Translations under genes and position numbers: made by a program
Shown here: one piece after another, positions 45,013 to 57,059 of the stretch
How the letters are laid out: every line of letters begins with the position of its first letter
How positions within the stretch are numbered: position 1 is the stretch's first letter
The notes under the pieces: model-generated
Seen by the model: only the letters and a program-made list of their open reading frames with translations
The model's database searches: none
What the model was told of the DNA's origin: nothing
DNA from: Stenotrophomonas maltophilia
Lineage (GTDB): Bacteria; Pseudomonadota; Gammaproteobacteria; Xanthomonadales; Xanthomonadaceae
NCBI RefSeq assembly: GCF_002799155.1
Contig: NZ_NERD01000002.1
Coordinates: 2,232,001 to 2,296,000, forward strand
Reading direction: 5' to 3'
Length of the DNA stretch: 64,000 nt

Positions 45013-45792
45013 TCAATTCACCGAGAATTCGGCGCGGCAGCCGCCGTCCACCCAGATCCCGTTGCGACTCCAGCCCCAGGTGCTGCCTTCCTCGCAGGGC
45101 GTGCTGGACAGCTGCTCGGAGACCACGGCGCCAACCGAGATGCTGGCACCGCAGAAACGCCGCTTCTTCGACTTCGATTCGCAGGTGAGGCGGCGTGGCA
45201 CGTCAACGAAGCGGCCGTCATCATCGGCCACTTCGAAATCGCCCTGGCAGCCACGGCTGGTCCAGACTTCATTGCGCTTGTAGCCCCAGCCCTGCCCTTC
45301 GCGGCACGGCAGCACGGACAACTGGCGCAGCAGGCGCACCGGCGCGCCATCGAGCCGTACCGGGCAACTCTGCGGACGGCCATTGGATTCACAGCGCACC
45401 ACGCGGCGCACCAGGCGCTTTCCAGAGGTGTCTGCCGGCAGCGCCGTGCCCGCTGCGCGCCGGGCACGGAACTCGGCACGACAGCCCAGGGTGACCCACA
45501 CGCCGCTGCGGTCGGTTCCCCACTCACTGCCACGGATGCAGCTGTTGCTGGACAGCTGGCGCACCAGATCGACGCCGTTGGCGACCTCGATATCGCAGTG
45601 CACCCAGCCCATGTCGCGTGATTCGCAGGTCACCACTTCGTCGTCGTAGCCCACCTGCTGGGCCGACGCCGGCGACGGCAGCCAAGCCCCCCACAGCGCG
45701 ATGGAGTAGACCGGTGCCGCCACGACCGCAAACCACTTGACCAATGCCTTCCCCAACAGGAGTGGACGAATTCCGATGCCAGTGTCCCGCAT
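45013..45792 (-). CDS. Secreted DUF3011 family protein
   Basis: A 259-residue exported protein made of repeated DUF3011-like units. After a signal-like hydrophobic region ([20 protein letters not shown]) at about 18-38, three units follow. Each has Cys pairs and the signature RQLS..C..G..WG......W...[42 protein letters not shown] and [20 protein letters not shown]. Domains of this form are widespread in Xanthomonadaceae and their function is unknown. The start is not certain: ATG 45792 is used here, and the longer frame to 45834 cannot be excluded. Confidence 0.75.
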   Translation of the reverse strand: MRDTGIGIRPLLLGKALVKWFAVVAAPVYSIALWGAWLPSPASAQQVGYDDEVVTCESRDMGWVHCDIEVANGVDLVRQLSSNSCIRGSEWGTDRSGVWVTLGCRAEFRARRAAGTALPADTSGKRLVRRVVRCESNGRPQSCPVRLDGAPVRLLRQLSVLPCREGQGWGYKRNEVWTSRGCQGDFEVADDDGRFVDVPRRLTCESKSKKRRFCGASISVGAVVSEQLSSTPCEEGSTWGWSRNGIWVDGGCRAEFSVN

Positions 45793-45887
45793 CTGCCGTG
45801 ATAAGAGCATCATCCTGCTTGCCGAAGCAAGCACGGAAATGCGGCAATCCGTTCAGTCTTCAATGTTCAGGAACGTGCGCGCCACGC

Positions 45888-46844
45888 TCACGCGCGGGCA
45901 AAGTCGTAGGCCAGCACGTCGGCGATCCGCGGCGTGCGGTTCATCGCCATCAACAGCCGATCAATACCCACCGCCACGCCGGCACAGGCAGGCATCGATG
46001 GCAACGCCGACAACAATGCCTCGTCCACGGCCGGCTGCACCTGGCCGCGCTCGTGGCGGCGCTGCAGATCACGCTGGAATCGCATGCGCTGTTCGTGCGC
46101 GTCGTTCAGTTCGTGATAGCCGTTGGCCAGTTCCACCGCGCCCAGATACAACTCGAAACGCTCCGCCAGCGGCGGCGTGCCGGCACGGATGCGTGCCAAC
46201 GCGGCTTGGCTGGCGGGCCAATCGTGGACCACGGTCATGACCGCGTCATCGAAATGCGGCTGGATATGATGGGTCATCAGCAGATCCAGCCAATCGTCGC
46301 GGGTCAGCCCGACGGGATCGACATGCACGTCACCGAGCGCGGCACGCAGCGCGGCCTGGTCGGCCTCGAACGGATCCACGCCCACGTACTGCTGGAACAG
46401 CTCGCGGTAACCGAGCACACGCAGCGTCGCACTGCGCCCGACCAGGGCCAGTGCCTGTCCGACCAGCTCGGCGGTTTCCCCTACCAACCGATGATGGTCC
46501 CAGCCGACCCGGTACCACTCCAGCATGGTGAATTCCGGGTTGTGGCGACCACCAGCCTCGCCGTTGCGGAACACGCGGCCCAGTTCGTAGCAATCGCCAA
46601 CACCGGCAGCAAGCAGTCGCTTGAGCGGATACTCCGGCGAGGTGCGCAACCAGCGGCGGCGCCCGCCCGCGTCGACGTGGCCAGTGAAATCGGTATGGAA
46701 GCTGTCGATGTTCGGCTCGGTGTTGCCCGCCACCGACAGGATCGGCGTTTCCACCTCCAGCACATTGCGCTCGGCGAAGAAGCGGCGCACCAGCGCATTG
46801 AGCGCGGCTCGCTGCCGCAGCGCGTGCAGCAGGGCCTCGCTCAC
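45888..46844 (-). CDS. epmA: Elongation factor P--(R)-beta-lysine ligase EpmA (GenX/PoxA)
   Basis: A 318-residue class II lysyl-tRNA-synthetase paralogue without the anticodon-binding domain. It attaches (R)-beta-lysine to the conserved Lys of elongation factor P. Motif 2-like RWLRTSPEYPLKRLLAAGVG (about 66-85) followed by ELGRVFRNGEAGGRHNPEF, and the C-terminal CAGVAVGIDRLLMAMN, define the fold. The GTG at 46844 has GGAGGG upstream and overlaps the next gene by GTGA. EpmB (the aminomutase) and EF-P are not seen in this window. Confidence 0.93.
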   Translation of the reverse strand: MSEALLHALRQRAALNALVRRFFAERNVLEVETPILSVAGNTEPNIDSFHTDFTGHVDAGGRRRWLRTSPEYPLKRLLAAGVGDCYELGRVFRNGEAGGRHNPEFTMLEWYRVGWDHHRLVGETAELVGQALALVGRSATLRVLGYRELFQQYVGVDPFEADQAALRAALGDVHVDPVGLTRDDWLDLLMTHHIQPHFDDAVMTVVHDWPASQAALARIRAGTPPLAERFELYLGAVELANGYHELNDAHEQRMRFQRDLQRRHERGQVQPAVDEALLSALPSMPACAGVAVGIDRLLMAMNRTPRIADVLAYDFARA

Positions 46845-47326
46845 AGGATGCCCTCCGGGCGCGGATGGTCCAGCGGCAGGGTCAGCAGATCGCGGGTATC
46901 GTCGATGTAGCCGCTGGCCAGGTACAGGCGCCGGGCCAGTTCGTTGTGGTGGTTCACTTCCAGGCGCAGGCGGCTGACGCCACGCCCACGAGCGCGCTGT
47001 TCGCAGATGGCCAGCGCCTGCTTGCCGCGGCCGCGGCCGCGCGCGCGATGGCTCAGGTACAGCTCGTCCAGCAGCATGAAGTGGCCGCCCTGCTCCAGGC
47101 TGAAGCCCATCGCGATCACTGCGTAGCCAACCACCTCGCCCGCCTCGTCCAGCCACAGCAGCACTTCGCCGTTGCGCGGATCGGCCAGCAGCGCGTCCAC
47201 GCCGCGACGCACGCGCGCGTCATCGAAGTCGATCCTGTCTTCGGCGTAGAACTCACGCATCAGCTCGATCAACAGTTCTTCGTCGGCACGGGTGGCCAGG
47301 CGGAAATCCAGCGGGGCGGTCTGCAT
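46841..47326 (-). CDS. GNAT family N-acetyltransferase
   Basis: A 161-residue acetyltransferase of the GNAT superfamily. The acetyl-CoA loop RARGRGRGKQALAICEQRAR matches motif A. Other blocks are LDEAGEVVGYAVIAMGFSLE and SRLRLEVNHHNELARRLYLA. Start ATG 47326 has AAAGGAAT upstream. It lies upstream of epmA, coupled by GTGA. The substrate is not predictable. The pair lies just downstream of ligA, so the three genes may form an operon. Confidence 0.88.
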   Translation of the reverse strand: MQTAPLDFRLATRADEELLIELMREFYAEDRIDFDDARVRRGVDALLADPRNGEVLLWLDEAGEVVGYAVIAMGFSLEQGGHFMLLDELYLSHRARGRGRGKQALAICEQRARGRGVSRLRLEVNHHNELARRLYLASGYIDDTRDLLTLPLDHPRPEGIL

Positions 47327-47375
47327 CGGTATTCCTTTGTGCTTCATGCCGGGCGCGAGGCACCCGGCGGGGTCA

Positions 47376-49874
<2,499 letters not shown>

Positions 49875-49916
49875 CTACCGCGCCCGGCCGTCAGGCCCTG
49901 TAACGCCGCTGCGTTC

Positions 49917-49943
49917 ATAGCGTCGAGCCATGCTCGACTCCAC
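49917..49943. repeat. Single SMAG-type REP arm
   Basis: ATAGCGTCGAGCCATGCTCGACTCC carries the same GTCGAGC-CAT-GCTCGAC hairpin as the paired element at 12218-12283. It lies between the divergent starts of ligA and the aminotransferase gene. Confidence 0.75.
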
Positions 49944-50011
49944 AGAAGGCGGGCTTGCCGCCCACCTCCACCGGCGCTAGCGTGCGACGTTCGCCCTTCG
50001 GAATACTGCCC

Positions 50012-51136
50012 GTGACCCTGCCTGCCTCCCGTCGACGCTTCCTGCAACTGGCCGGTGCCGGCCTCGCCGTCGCCGGCAGCGGGCTGCCGCGGCTCGGCCA
50101 TGCCCAGCCCGCGACAGCCGCGGCCCCCGCCCCTGCCGAAGGCGCAGTACTGCTGAACTTCAACGAATGCCCATATGGCCCCTCGCCCGCAGCCCAACAG
50201 GCAGCGCGCGACAGCATCGCAAGCTGTGGCCGTTACCGCTTCGAGCTGGCGGGCAGGGTGCGCGACGCCTTCATCGAGCAGGCCGGCATTCCGGCCGACC
50301 ATGTACGCCTCTACCCTGGTTCCAGTGAACCGCTGAACCGTGCCGCCACGCTGTGGACCGGCCCGCAGGCGGGGCTGGTGGTGGCCGACCCGACCTTCGA
50401 GACGCTCGGCGAGGTCGCCGCCGCGCACGCTGCGCACGTGCAGAAAGTGCCACTGCGCGGCGACGGCGCGCATGACCTGCGCGCGATGGTCGCTGCCGCG
50501 CACCGGCGCCCGACCGGGTTGCTGTATGTGTGCAACCCGAACAACCCGACCGGCTCGATCAGCCCACCGGATGAGCTTGCCTGGCTGCTGGCCCACAAGC
50601 CCGCCTCCACCCGCGTGCTGGTCGACGAGGCCTACCTGCAGTACAGCGAACAGCCCAGCCTGATCACGCAGGTGACGCAGCGCGACGATCTGATCGTGCT
50701 GCGTACGTTCTCCAAGCTCTACGGCATGGCCGGCCTGCGCCTGGGCGTGGCGGCCGCCCATCCCGACCGTCTGCGCGAACTGGCGAGCCTGGGCGACAAC
50801 CCGCTGCCGGTGCCGGCACTGGCCGCTGCACTGGCCAGCCTGCGCGATCCGCAGTTGATTCCGCAGCGCCGCCTGCAGAATGCCAAGGTGCGGCAGGCAA
50901 CCATCGCATGGCTCGGCAAGCGTGGTTTCAGCTGCGTGCCGTCGGAAGCGAACTGCTTCGTGGTCGACGTGCAACGCGACGGCAGCGCGTTCGCCAAGGC
51001 GATGGCGGAGAACGGTGTAGTGATCGGACGCAGCTGGCCGATCTGGCCACAGCGCGTGCGCGTAACCGTCGGCACCGAGGACGAGATGGCCGCGTTCCGC
51101 CGCGCGTTCGCCAAGGTGGCCGGCGTACCGGCCTGA
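50012..51136 (+). CDS. Tat-signal PLP aminotransferase, histidinol-phosphate-aminotransferase-like
   Basis: A 374-residue aminotransferase with a twin-arginine signal (ASRRRFLQLAGAGLAVAGSG). The mature enzyme has the class I/II fold: LLNFNECPYGPSPAAQQAAR near residue 45, YPGSSEPLNRAATLWTG, VCNPNNPTGSI, VDEAYLQYS and the PLP-lysine motif RTFSKLYGMAGLRLG. The pattern is closest to HisC-like enzymes. Tat export would place it in the periplasm with bound PLP, which is unusual. GTG 50012 is chosen because it directly precedes the Tat signal; longer starts (49982, 49955) are possible. Downstream is a REP-rich region. Confidence 0.85.
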   Translation: MTLPASRRRFLQLAGAGLAVAGSGLPRLGHAQPATAAAPAPAEGAVLLNFNECPYGPSPAAQQAARDSIASCGRYRFELAGRVRDAFIEQAGIPADHVRLYPGSSEPLNRAATLWTGPQAGLVVADPTFETLGEVAAAHAAHVQKVPLRGDGAHDLRAMVAAAHRRPTGLLYVCNPNNPTGSISPPDELAWLLAHKPASTRVLVDEAYLQYSEQPSLITQVTQRDDLIVLRTFSKLYGMAGLRLGVAAAHPDRLRELASLGDNPLPVPALAAALASLRDPQLIPQRRLQNAKVRQATIAWLGKRGFSCVPSEANCFVVDVQRDGSAFAKAMAENGVVIGRSWPIWPQRVRVTVGTEDEMAAFRRAFAKVAGVPA

Positions 51137-51147
51137 CCCTGTTGGTG

Positions 51148-51268
51148 GGGGCGAACCTTGGTTCGCCCCATCCACGCATGGCGTGGACCTACTGTTGTGG
51201 GTGCCAACCGTTGGTCGGGGTGGGTGCCAACCGTTGGTCGGGGTGGGTGCCGACCGTTGGTCGGCACA
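51148..51268. repeat. Compound REP and three-copy 23-bp tandem repeat
   Basis: GGGGCGAACCTTGGTTCGCCCC (51148-51169) is a hairpin, and ATCCACGC-AT-GGCGTGGA (51170-51187) is another. They are followed by three direct copies of a 23-bp unit starting GTGCCAACCGTTGGTCGGGGTG, beginning at 51201, 51224 and 51247 (the third has CGACCG). Each unit holds a small CCAACCGTTGG palindrome. The array lies between the convergent aminotransferase and zipA genes. Confidence 0.8.
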
Positions 51269-51277
51269 CCATGGCGC

Positions 51278-52015
51278 TTACCAGCGCGGGGTCTTGGTCA
51301 GCGGCGGCGCCTGGTGCTGGCGGTCATAGGCGCGCAGCTCGTCACGGATGTGCGCGATGCGCTGGCGGCCCAGGGCATTGCGGCTGTCATCCAGCACCAC
51401 GCCGTCGAGCAGTTCGGCCATGCGCTGCACGGTCGGCAGCATCTTCTCCCAGGCGTCCAGCGCGGTCAGCGGTGCCGGCAGGGTCAGGAAGAAGGCGATG
51501 GCCGGGGTCTCCATGGCGCGGATGTTGGCCATGTCGAAGCTGCCCGGCTTCATGATGCTGGCCATCGAGAAGATCGGGCCGCGCTCGGGGTGACCTTCCA
51601 CCAGGCGGTGGAACACGTTCATGTGGCCGAACACCAGGCCGGTCTTCTCGGCCGCCACCACGATGTCTTCGCCACGCAGCTGTTCGCCGGCCCGGGCGGC
51701 CACGAACAGCGAGACAATCTTGTCGAAATCCTGGGTGGCGCGCTTGCCGAGATCGCTGGCGCCCGGGTCGGTTTCGCCCAGACCGAGTTCGGCCTGCTCG
51801 CCTTCCGTGCCCATGCCCGGTTCGACGCGGCCATCGGCCACGGCGACGCCGTCTTCGCCCAGTACCGGTTCGCGGCGCTCGCCGCTGGTCGGTTCCGCGC
51901 CTTCCACGCGGCGCCCCTGGGGCTTCTTTTTCGGACGGCCAAACAGGAAGATCGCGGCGATCAACAGCAGGCCGGCGGCCAGGATGCCGATGCGCAACAG
52001 TGCCGTGTCGGACAT
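51278..52015 (-). CDS. zipA: Cell division protein ZipA
   Basis: A 245-residue ZipA, which tethers FtsZ to the inner membrane at the division site. One N-terminal helix (ILAAGLLLIAAIFLFG, residues 10-25) is followed by a basic stretch (RPKKKPQGRR), an acidic/Pro-Gly linker (about 35-95) and the C-terminal FtsZ-binding domain (about 98-240; MNVFHRLVEGHPERGPIFSM is a hallmark). Genomic position between smc and ligA is normal for gammaproteobacteria. It is co-oriented with smc, 46 bp away. Confidence 0.95.
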   Translation of the reverse strand: MSDTALLRIGILAAGLLLIAAIFLFGRPKKKPQGRRVEGAEPTSGERREPVLGEDGVAVADGRVEPGMGTEGEQAELGLGETDPGASDLGKRATQDFDKIVSLFVAARAGEQLRGEDIVVAAEKTGLVFGHMNVFHRLVEGHPERGPIFSMASIMKPGSFDMANIRAMETPAIAFFLTLPAPLTALDAWEKMLPTVQRMAELLDGVVLDDSRNALGRQRIAHIRDELRAYDRQHQAPPLTKTPRW

Positions 52016-52061
52016 TCGATAGGTTCTCCGGCTAGTTCATTCAGGTAACTAGGATGGCACG

Positions 52062-55000
52062 TCAGGCCGCGCCCGCCAATCGCGCGGCTTCTTCCAGGTC
52101 CACGCTGACCAGGCGGCTGACACCCGGCTCGCGCATGGTGACGCCCGACAGCTGGTGCGCGGCCTCCATCGTCGCCTTGTTGTGGCTGACGAACAGGAAC
52201 TGCACCTTCTCGCTCATTTCCTTGACCATGTTGGCCAGGCGGCCGACGTTGGCTTCGTCCAGCGGCGCGTCCACCTCGTCCAGCAGGCAGAACGGCGCGG
52301 GGTTCAGCTGGAAAATCGCGAACACCAGTGCCACTGCGGTCATCGCCTTCTCGCCGCCGGACAGCAGCGAGATGCTGGACACGCGCTTGCCCGGCGGGCG
52401 CGCCATGATGGTCACGCCGGTGTCGAGCAGGTCTTCGCCGGTCAGTTCCAGATAGGCGTGGCCGCCGCCGAACAAGCGCGGGTACAGCGCCTGCACGCCG
52501 GCGTTGACGCGGTCGAAGGTGTCCTTGAAGCGGCCGCGGGTCTCACGGTCGATCTTGCGGATGGCGTCTTCCAGGGTCTCCAGCGCGGTGGTCAGGTCCA
52601 CGTGCTGCGAATCCAGGTAGTCCGAACGCTGCGAGGCCTCGCCGTACTCGTGGATGGCGGCCAGGTTGACCGGCTCCAGCCGGCGCATGCGGCCATCGAT
52701 CTGGTGCACGGCCTGCTCCCAGTCACCCAGGCGGGCGTCCTCGGGCAGTGCGTTGAGCACGTCCTGCAGCACGAACCCGGCCTTCTCCACCGCGCCCTGC
52801 AGGGTGTCCGCGCTGAGCACCAGCGCCTGCTGGTCCAGCTTGCGCTGCGAAATGCGTTCGCGTTGGGCCAGCGCCTGTTCGTCGCGCTGGTGGCGGGTCT
52901 GTTCGTAATTGCGCAGCTCGGCGTCGATGCCGTCCAGCAACGTGCGCGCTTCGGTCAGCACGCGATCAGCCCGCACGCGCTCCTCCAGCGCATTCTGGTG
53001 CTCGGCCTGCAGCGATTCGACCGGCGAATCCCCTTCGTCCAGCTGTGAATGCAGCTCCTCCAGCCGCGAATCCAACTGCCCGCGCTGGGTATCCATGCGC
53101 TCCAGTGCCTGGCTCAGCGAGGCCAGCTGCGCACGCTGCGATTCCAGGGTCAGCGCCAGCGAATGCGAGCGCTCACGCACCGCGCGTGCGGCGTCGCGGG
53201 CCAGGTCGCGTGCCTCGGTCAGCTGGCGGCGCTCGCCCTCCAGCCGCTGCCGGGTCGATTCCAGGTCGCCCATGCTGCTGACCGCATTCTCCAACCGCGA
53301 GCGCGCCTCACGCGCCTGCTCGTTGTTGGCCTCGAGCGTTTCCTGCAGCTGCTTCAGTTCGCCCTCGATGCGGTCGATGCGCGTGCGTGCGGCCTCCACC
53401 TTGCCCTGCTGGCCCTGCAACTGGCCAGCGAGTTCGGACACCGCACGGTGGGCCTGGTACAGCGCACGCTGCGCGTCTTCGCGCTGCTGTTCGGCCGCCT
53501 GCAGCTGTTCGCGGAACCCGGACAGCTGCTCTTCCAGCTCGGCCTCGCGATCCTGCAGTTGCTCGATCTGCTCGCGCAGCTCATTGATCTCACGTTCGCG
53601 CAGCAGCGCGCCCTGCTGGGCCGCACCGGAGCGCGACACGCGCAGCCAGCCCTGGCCCAGGCGCTCGCCGCCCTGGGTGATGATCGAATCCCCCTCCGGG
53701 AGGCTGGCCTGGAGGGCCTTCGCCTCGGACAGATCCTTGGCGCCATGCAGGTGGGCCAGCAGGCGACGGATCGCCGCCGGGCCACGCACGCGCGCGGCCA
53801 GCGAGGTGGGTGCAACCTTGAACTCAGCCCCGGCGTTGGCGACCAGCGCAATGTGGCCGTCGCCGAGTTCGCCAAGGGCATCGACCAGGCTGGCCGGGTC
53901 ATCGACCAGCACGCCTTCGATCAATTGGCCGAGCGCGCTTTCCACCGCGTTTTCCCAACCGGCATCAACGTCCAGGCGTTCGCCGACACGCGCCGCCGAA
54001 TCCAGCCCGCGTGCCTTCAGCCACGCCACGGCCGCGCCCTGCTCCTGGCCGAGTGCAGCCTGCTGCAGGGTTTCCAGCGAGGCCAGGCGACCGCGCAGGC
54101 CATTGGCCTGCTTGCGCAGTTCGGCCAGCTCGTTCTGGCCATTGCGCTGCTGCTCCTGCACCGCCGCCACGCCCTGCTTGCGCAGCTCCACGTCTTCGCT
54201 CAATTCATCCAGCGCTGCCTTCTGCGTGTCGTGCTGCAGGTGCAGCTGCTCGAAGGCTTCTTCCAGCGCGTCCACGTCCAGCCCGGCGCGCTCGGCAGCC
54301 AGAGCCTCGCGACGGCGGTCGGCATCGAGGATCTGCTTGTCCAGGTAGTCCACGCGCGTGCGCTCGACGTCGCCGGCGCGCGAGGCCTCCGAACTCTGCG
54401 AGGTGTGCTGTTCCCAGCGCTGCTGCCAGCTGGCCAGCCGGTCCTCGGCCTCGCGCAGGCTTTCCTGCTTGATCTCGTTCTCTTCCTGCAGCGCTTCCAG
54501 CTGCGGGGTGGCCGCCTCGACCGCTTCCCGCAGCACCCTCAGCCTGGCCTCGTCGCCGCTGATGTGCTGGCCCAGGTCAGCCAGCGCCTGGCGGGTTTCA
54601 TCGCGCGCCTTGTGCAGGCGCTGCGACAGCTCGCGCTGGTGCTGGATCTGCTGTTCCAGGCGCGCCAGCGTGCTGCCGACCTGGTAGACCGCGGCCTGCG
54701 CGGTATTGAGCGCATCGGCAGCCTCCTCGCGACGCGCGCGCGAGGTCTCGATGCGGGCCTCGGCGTCGCGCTGATCGGCAATCAGCTGCTGCAGCTTGGT
54801 CTCTTCCTGCGACAGCCCTTCGCGCAGCTTGGACAGGCGCCCGTCCAACCCGCGGAACTCCAGGGCCTTCCATTCGGCATCCTTGACCCGGCGTTCTTCC
54901 TGCAACGCCTGGTACTGCTCGGCCTGCTTGGCCTGGCGCTTGAGGTGTTCGAGCTGCTTGCTGATCTCGTCGCGCAGGTCGCCCAGCCGGTCCAGGTTCT

Positions 55001-55565
55001 CGCGGGTGTGGCGGATGCGGGTCTCGGTCTCCTTGCGGCGCTCCTTGTACTTGGAGATGCCGGCCGCCTCTTCCAGGTACACGCGCAGGTCTTCCGGGCG
55101 CGCCTCGATGATCTGGCTGATCATGCCCTGCTCGATGATCGAGTAGCTGCGCGGACCCAGGCCGGTGCCGAGGAACAGGTCGGTGATGTCGCGGCGGCGG
55201 CACTTGGTGCCGTTGAGGTAATAGTTGCTGGTGCCGTCGCGGCTGACCGTGCGCTTGACCGAGATTTCGTTGAACGAGGCGTACTCGCCGGAGATCGTAT
55301 GGTCGGAGTTGTCGAAGATCAGCTCGACGGTGGCCTGCGAGACCGGCTTGCGGGCGTTGGAACCGGAGAAGATCACGTCGGTCAGCGAGTCGCCGCGCAG
55401 GCGGCTGGCCGAACTCTCGCCCATGACCCAGCGCACGGCGTCGATGATGTTCGACTTGCCGCAGCCATTGGGCCCCACCACGCCGGTCATGTTGGTCGGC
55501 AGGTGCAGGGTGGTCGGATCGACGAACGACTTGAAGCCGGACAGCTTGATCGTGGAAAGACGCAT
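52062..55565 (-). CDS. smc: Chromosome segregation protein SMC
   Basis: A 1167-residue SMC ATPase that helps condense and segregate the chromosome. Walker A GPNGCGKSN is at residues 31-39; the C-terminal signature SLLSGGEKAMTAVALVFAIF and Walker B CLLDEVDAPLDEANVG complete the head. Two long Gln/Glu/Arg/Leu-rich coiled-coil arms (about 170-500 and 670-1000) flank a hinge near 510-650 (GLDSAARVGERLDVDAGWEN). Length matches the family. It is the head of smc-zipA. The start MRLSTIKLSGFKSF at 55565 is fixed by conservation. Confidence 0.97.
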   Translation of the reverse strand: MRLSTIKLSGFKSFVDPTTLHLPTNMTGVVGPNGCGKSNIIDAVRWVMGESSASRLRGDSLTDVIFSGSNARKPVSQATVELIFDNSDHTISGEYASFNEISVKRTVSRDGTSNYYLNGTKCRRRDITDLFLGTGLGPRSYSIIEQGMISQIIEARPEDLRVYLEEAAGISKYKERRKETETRIRHTRENLDRLGDLRDEISKQLEHLKRQAKQAEQYQALQEERRVKDAEWKALEFRGLDGRLSKLREGLSQEETKLQQLIADQRDAEARIETSRARREEAADALNTAQAAVYQVGSTLARLEQQIQHQRELSQRLHKARDETRQALADLGQHISGDEARLRVLREAVEAATPQLEALQEENEIKQESLREAEDRLASWQQRWEQHTSQSSEASRAGDVERTRVDYLDKQILDADRRREALAAERAGLDVDALEEAFEQLHLQHDTQKAALDELSEDVELRKQGVAAVQEQQRNGQNELAELRKQANGLRGRLASLETLQQAALGQEQGAAVAWLKARGLDSAARVGERLDVDAGWENAVESALGQLIEGVLVDDPASLVDALGELGDGHIALVANAGAEFKVAPTSLAARVRGPAAIRRLLAHLHGAKDLSEAKALQASLPEGDSIITQGGERLGQGWLRVSRSGAAQQGALLREREINELREQIEQLQDREAELEEQLSGFREQLQAAEQQREDAQRALYQAHRAVSELAGQLQGQQGKVEAARTRIDRIEGELKQLQETLEANNEQAREARSRLENAVSSMGDLESTRQRLEGERRQLTEARDLARDAARAVRERSHSLALTLESQRAQLASLSQALERMDTQRGQLDSRLEELHSQLDEGDSPVESLQAEHQNALEERVRADRVLTEARTLLDGIDAELRNYEQTRHQRDEQALAQRERISQRKLDQQALVLSADTLQGAVEKAGFVLQDVLNALPEDARLGDWEQAVHQIDGRMRRLEPVNLAAIHEYGEASQRSDYLDSQHVDLTTALETLEDAIRKIDRETRGRFKDTFDRVNAGVQALYPRLFGGGHAYLELTGEDLLDTGVTIMARPPGKRVSSISLLSGGEKAMTAVALVFAIFQLNPAPFCLLDEVDAPLDEANVGRLANMVKEMSEKVQFLFVSHNKATMEAAHQLSGVTMREPGVSRLVSVDLEEAARLAGAA

Positions 55566-55757
55566 AGGGGTTCCGGACTGGGGCCGTCGAGCGGCCTGCG
55601 TTTACCCTCCAAGTCATTGATCCTGCTGGGATCGCTGGCCGTGGAACGGGTGTGACGCCCTGAGTATACCGATGTGGCCGTGTTCTACGAATGGGCGTGG
55701 AACATTGCCCGGCCGTGCCCCTCGGTCGGGCATGGCTCAACGCCACGAAACCCGGGC

Positions 55758-55793
55758 CGCAAAACAAAACGGGCACCCTTGCGGGCGCCCGTT
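55758..55793 (-). terminator. Terminator of the rpsF-rpsR-rplI operon
   Basis: On the minus strand AACGGGCGCCCGC and its partner GGGTGCCCGTT pair (plus-strand stem 55768-55778 with 55783-55793, one G-U pair) and are followed by TTTTGTTTTG. The hairpin plus T tract sits 32 bp beyond the rplI stop. Confidence 0.85.
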
Positions 55794-55824
55794 CTGCGGT
55801 GATTCCAGGCCTTGCGGCGAGGGA

Positions 55825-56274
55825 TCAGGCTTCGGCGACGACGACGACCTTGACGGTGGTCTCGACGTCGGCGTGCAGGTGGATCAGCACGTCGTACTCG
55901 CCGATGTTGCGGAAGGCGCCTTCGCCCAGGATGACTTCGCTCTTGCTGACCGGCAGGCCGGCGGCGGTGAAGGCATCGGCGATTTCGCGGGCGCCGACCG
56001 AGCCGTACAGCTTGCCTTCGGTCGAAGCGTTGGCCGGGATGGTCACGCTCGCGCCGTCCAGCTTGGCCTTGCGGGCGTCTGCATCGGCGTGGATGGCCTG
56101 GGCCTTGGCTTCGTATTCAGCGCGCTTGGCTTCGAACTCGGCCTTGTTGCTCTCGGTGGCCGGCACGGCCTTGCCCTGCGGCACGAGGAAGTTACGGCCG
56201 TAGCCCGGCTTCACGTCGACCAGGTCGCCCAGGTTGCCGAGGTTGGTGACTTTCTGCAGGAGGATCAGCTGCAT
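55825..56274 (-). CDS. rplI: 50S ribosomal protein L9
   Basis: A 149-residue L9. It starts [20 protein letters not shown], then [19 protein letters not shown], the signature of the N-terminal RNA-binding domain, followed by the long central helix ([17 protein letters not shown]) and a C-terminal domain ([21 protein letters not shown] block, [17 protein letters not shown] end). It is the third gene of rpsF-rpsR-rplI, a conserved order. Confidence 0.97.
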   Translation of the reverse strand: MQLILLQKVTNLGNLGDLVDVKPGYGRNFLVPQGKAVPATESNKAEFEAKRAEYEAKAQAIHADADARKAKLDGASVTIPANASTEGKLYGSVGAREIADAFTAAGLPVSKSEVILGEGAFRNIGEYDVLIHLHADVETTVKVVVVAEA

Positions 56275-56379
56275 GGTATTGCTCCAGATGAGTTATTCGT
56301 TAGCGAGGCGATGCCCCGCAACAAAGGCTGTCCGAATAGCTGGCACGGCAGGGGCGGCACCGGGCCGCCCCGCCGGGCA

Positions 56380-56610
56380 TCAGACGTCGTGGTTGTCGGT
56401 GTACGGGATCAGGGCCAGGAAGCGAGCGCGCTTGACGGCGGTCGCCAGCTGACGCTGGTACTTCGACTTGGTACCGGTGACGCGGCTCGGCACGATCTTG
56501 CCGTTCTCGGTCAGGTACTGGCGCAGGGTGTTGAGATCCTTGTAGTCGATCTCCTTCACACCTTCAGCCGTGAACTTGCAGAACTTGCGGCGACGGAAGA
56601 ACTTGGACAT
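56380..56610 (-). CDS. rpsR: 30S ribosomal protein S18
   Basis: A 76-residue S18. It begins [20 protein letters not shown] and includes the conserved core [20 protein letters not shown], ending [16 protein letters not shown]. It binds with S6 to the 30S platform; S6 is encoded immediately upstream with 11 bp between. Length and order are typical. Confidence 0.97.
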   Translation of the reverse strand: MSKFFRRRKFCKFTAEGVKEIDYKDLNTLRQYLTENGKIVPSRVTGTKSKYQRQLATAVKRARFLALIPYTDNHDV

Positions 56611-56621
56611 GGGAAGGCTCC

Positions 56622-57059
56622 TTAGGCGGCGGAAGCGGCGTCGTCGCCGGCTTCGTTGTCAGCGGTGGTGGTGGACTCGCCTTCTTCGTCGTCACGACGA
56701 CGGCGCTCACCGCGCTCCGGCTTGTCACCCTTCTCGTCCTTGCTCTTCATGATCAGCGACTGCTCGGTGTCAGCCTCGTCACGCTTGATGACCAGGTTGC
56801 GCAGCACGGCGTCGTTGAAGCGGAAGCTTTCGGTCAGTTCGTTCAGCACGGCCTGGTCGGCTTCGATGTTCAGCAGCACGTAGTGCGCCTTCACCAGGTT
56901 CTGGATCGGGTACGCCAGCTGGCGGCGGCCCCAGTCTTCCAGGCGGTGGATGGTGCCGTTGCCGTTCTCGACCAGCGACTTGTAGCGCTCGATCATGGCC
57001 GGGACCTGCTCGCTCTGGTCCGGGTGGACCATGAACACGATTTCGTAATGACGACTCAT
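56622..57059 (-). CDS. rpsF: 30S ribosomal protein S6
   Basis: A 145-residue S6. The fold core [20 protein letters not shown] and [27 protein letters not shown] block give the family, with [20 protein letters not shown] near residue 90. The C-terminus is a long charged tail ([20 protein letters not shown]), as in many gammaproteobacteria with glutamate-rich S6 tails. It leads rpsF-rpsR-rplI from the promoter at 57161-57189. Confidence 0.97.
   Translation of the reverse strand: MSRHYEIVFMVHPDQSEQVPAMIERYKSLVENGNGTIHRLEDWGRRQLAYPIQNLVKAHYVLLNIEADQAVLNELTESFRFNDAVLRNLVIKRDEADTEQSLIMKSKDEKGDKPERGERRRRDDEEGESTTTADNEAGDDAASAA

Noticed and set aside
51201..51268. The 23-bp tandem array as a CRISPR
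   Set aside because: Direct repeats abut with no unique spacers, and there are no cas genes.
53049..55655. An 868-codon Leu/Gln-rich plus-strand frame opposite smc
   Set aside because: The repetitive pattern comes from the smc coiled coil read backwards.
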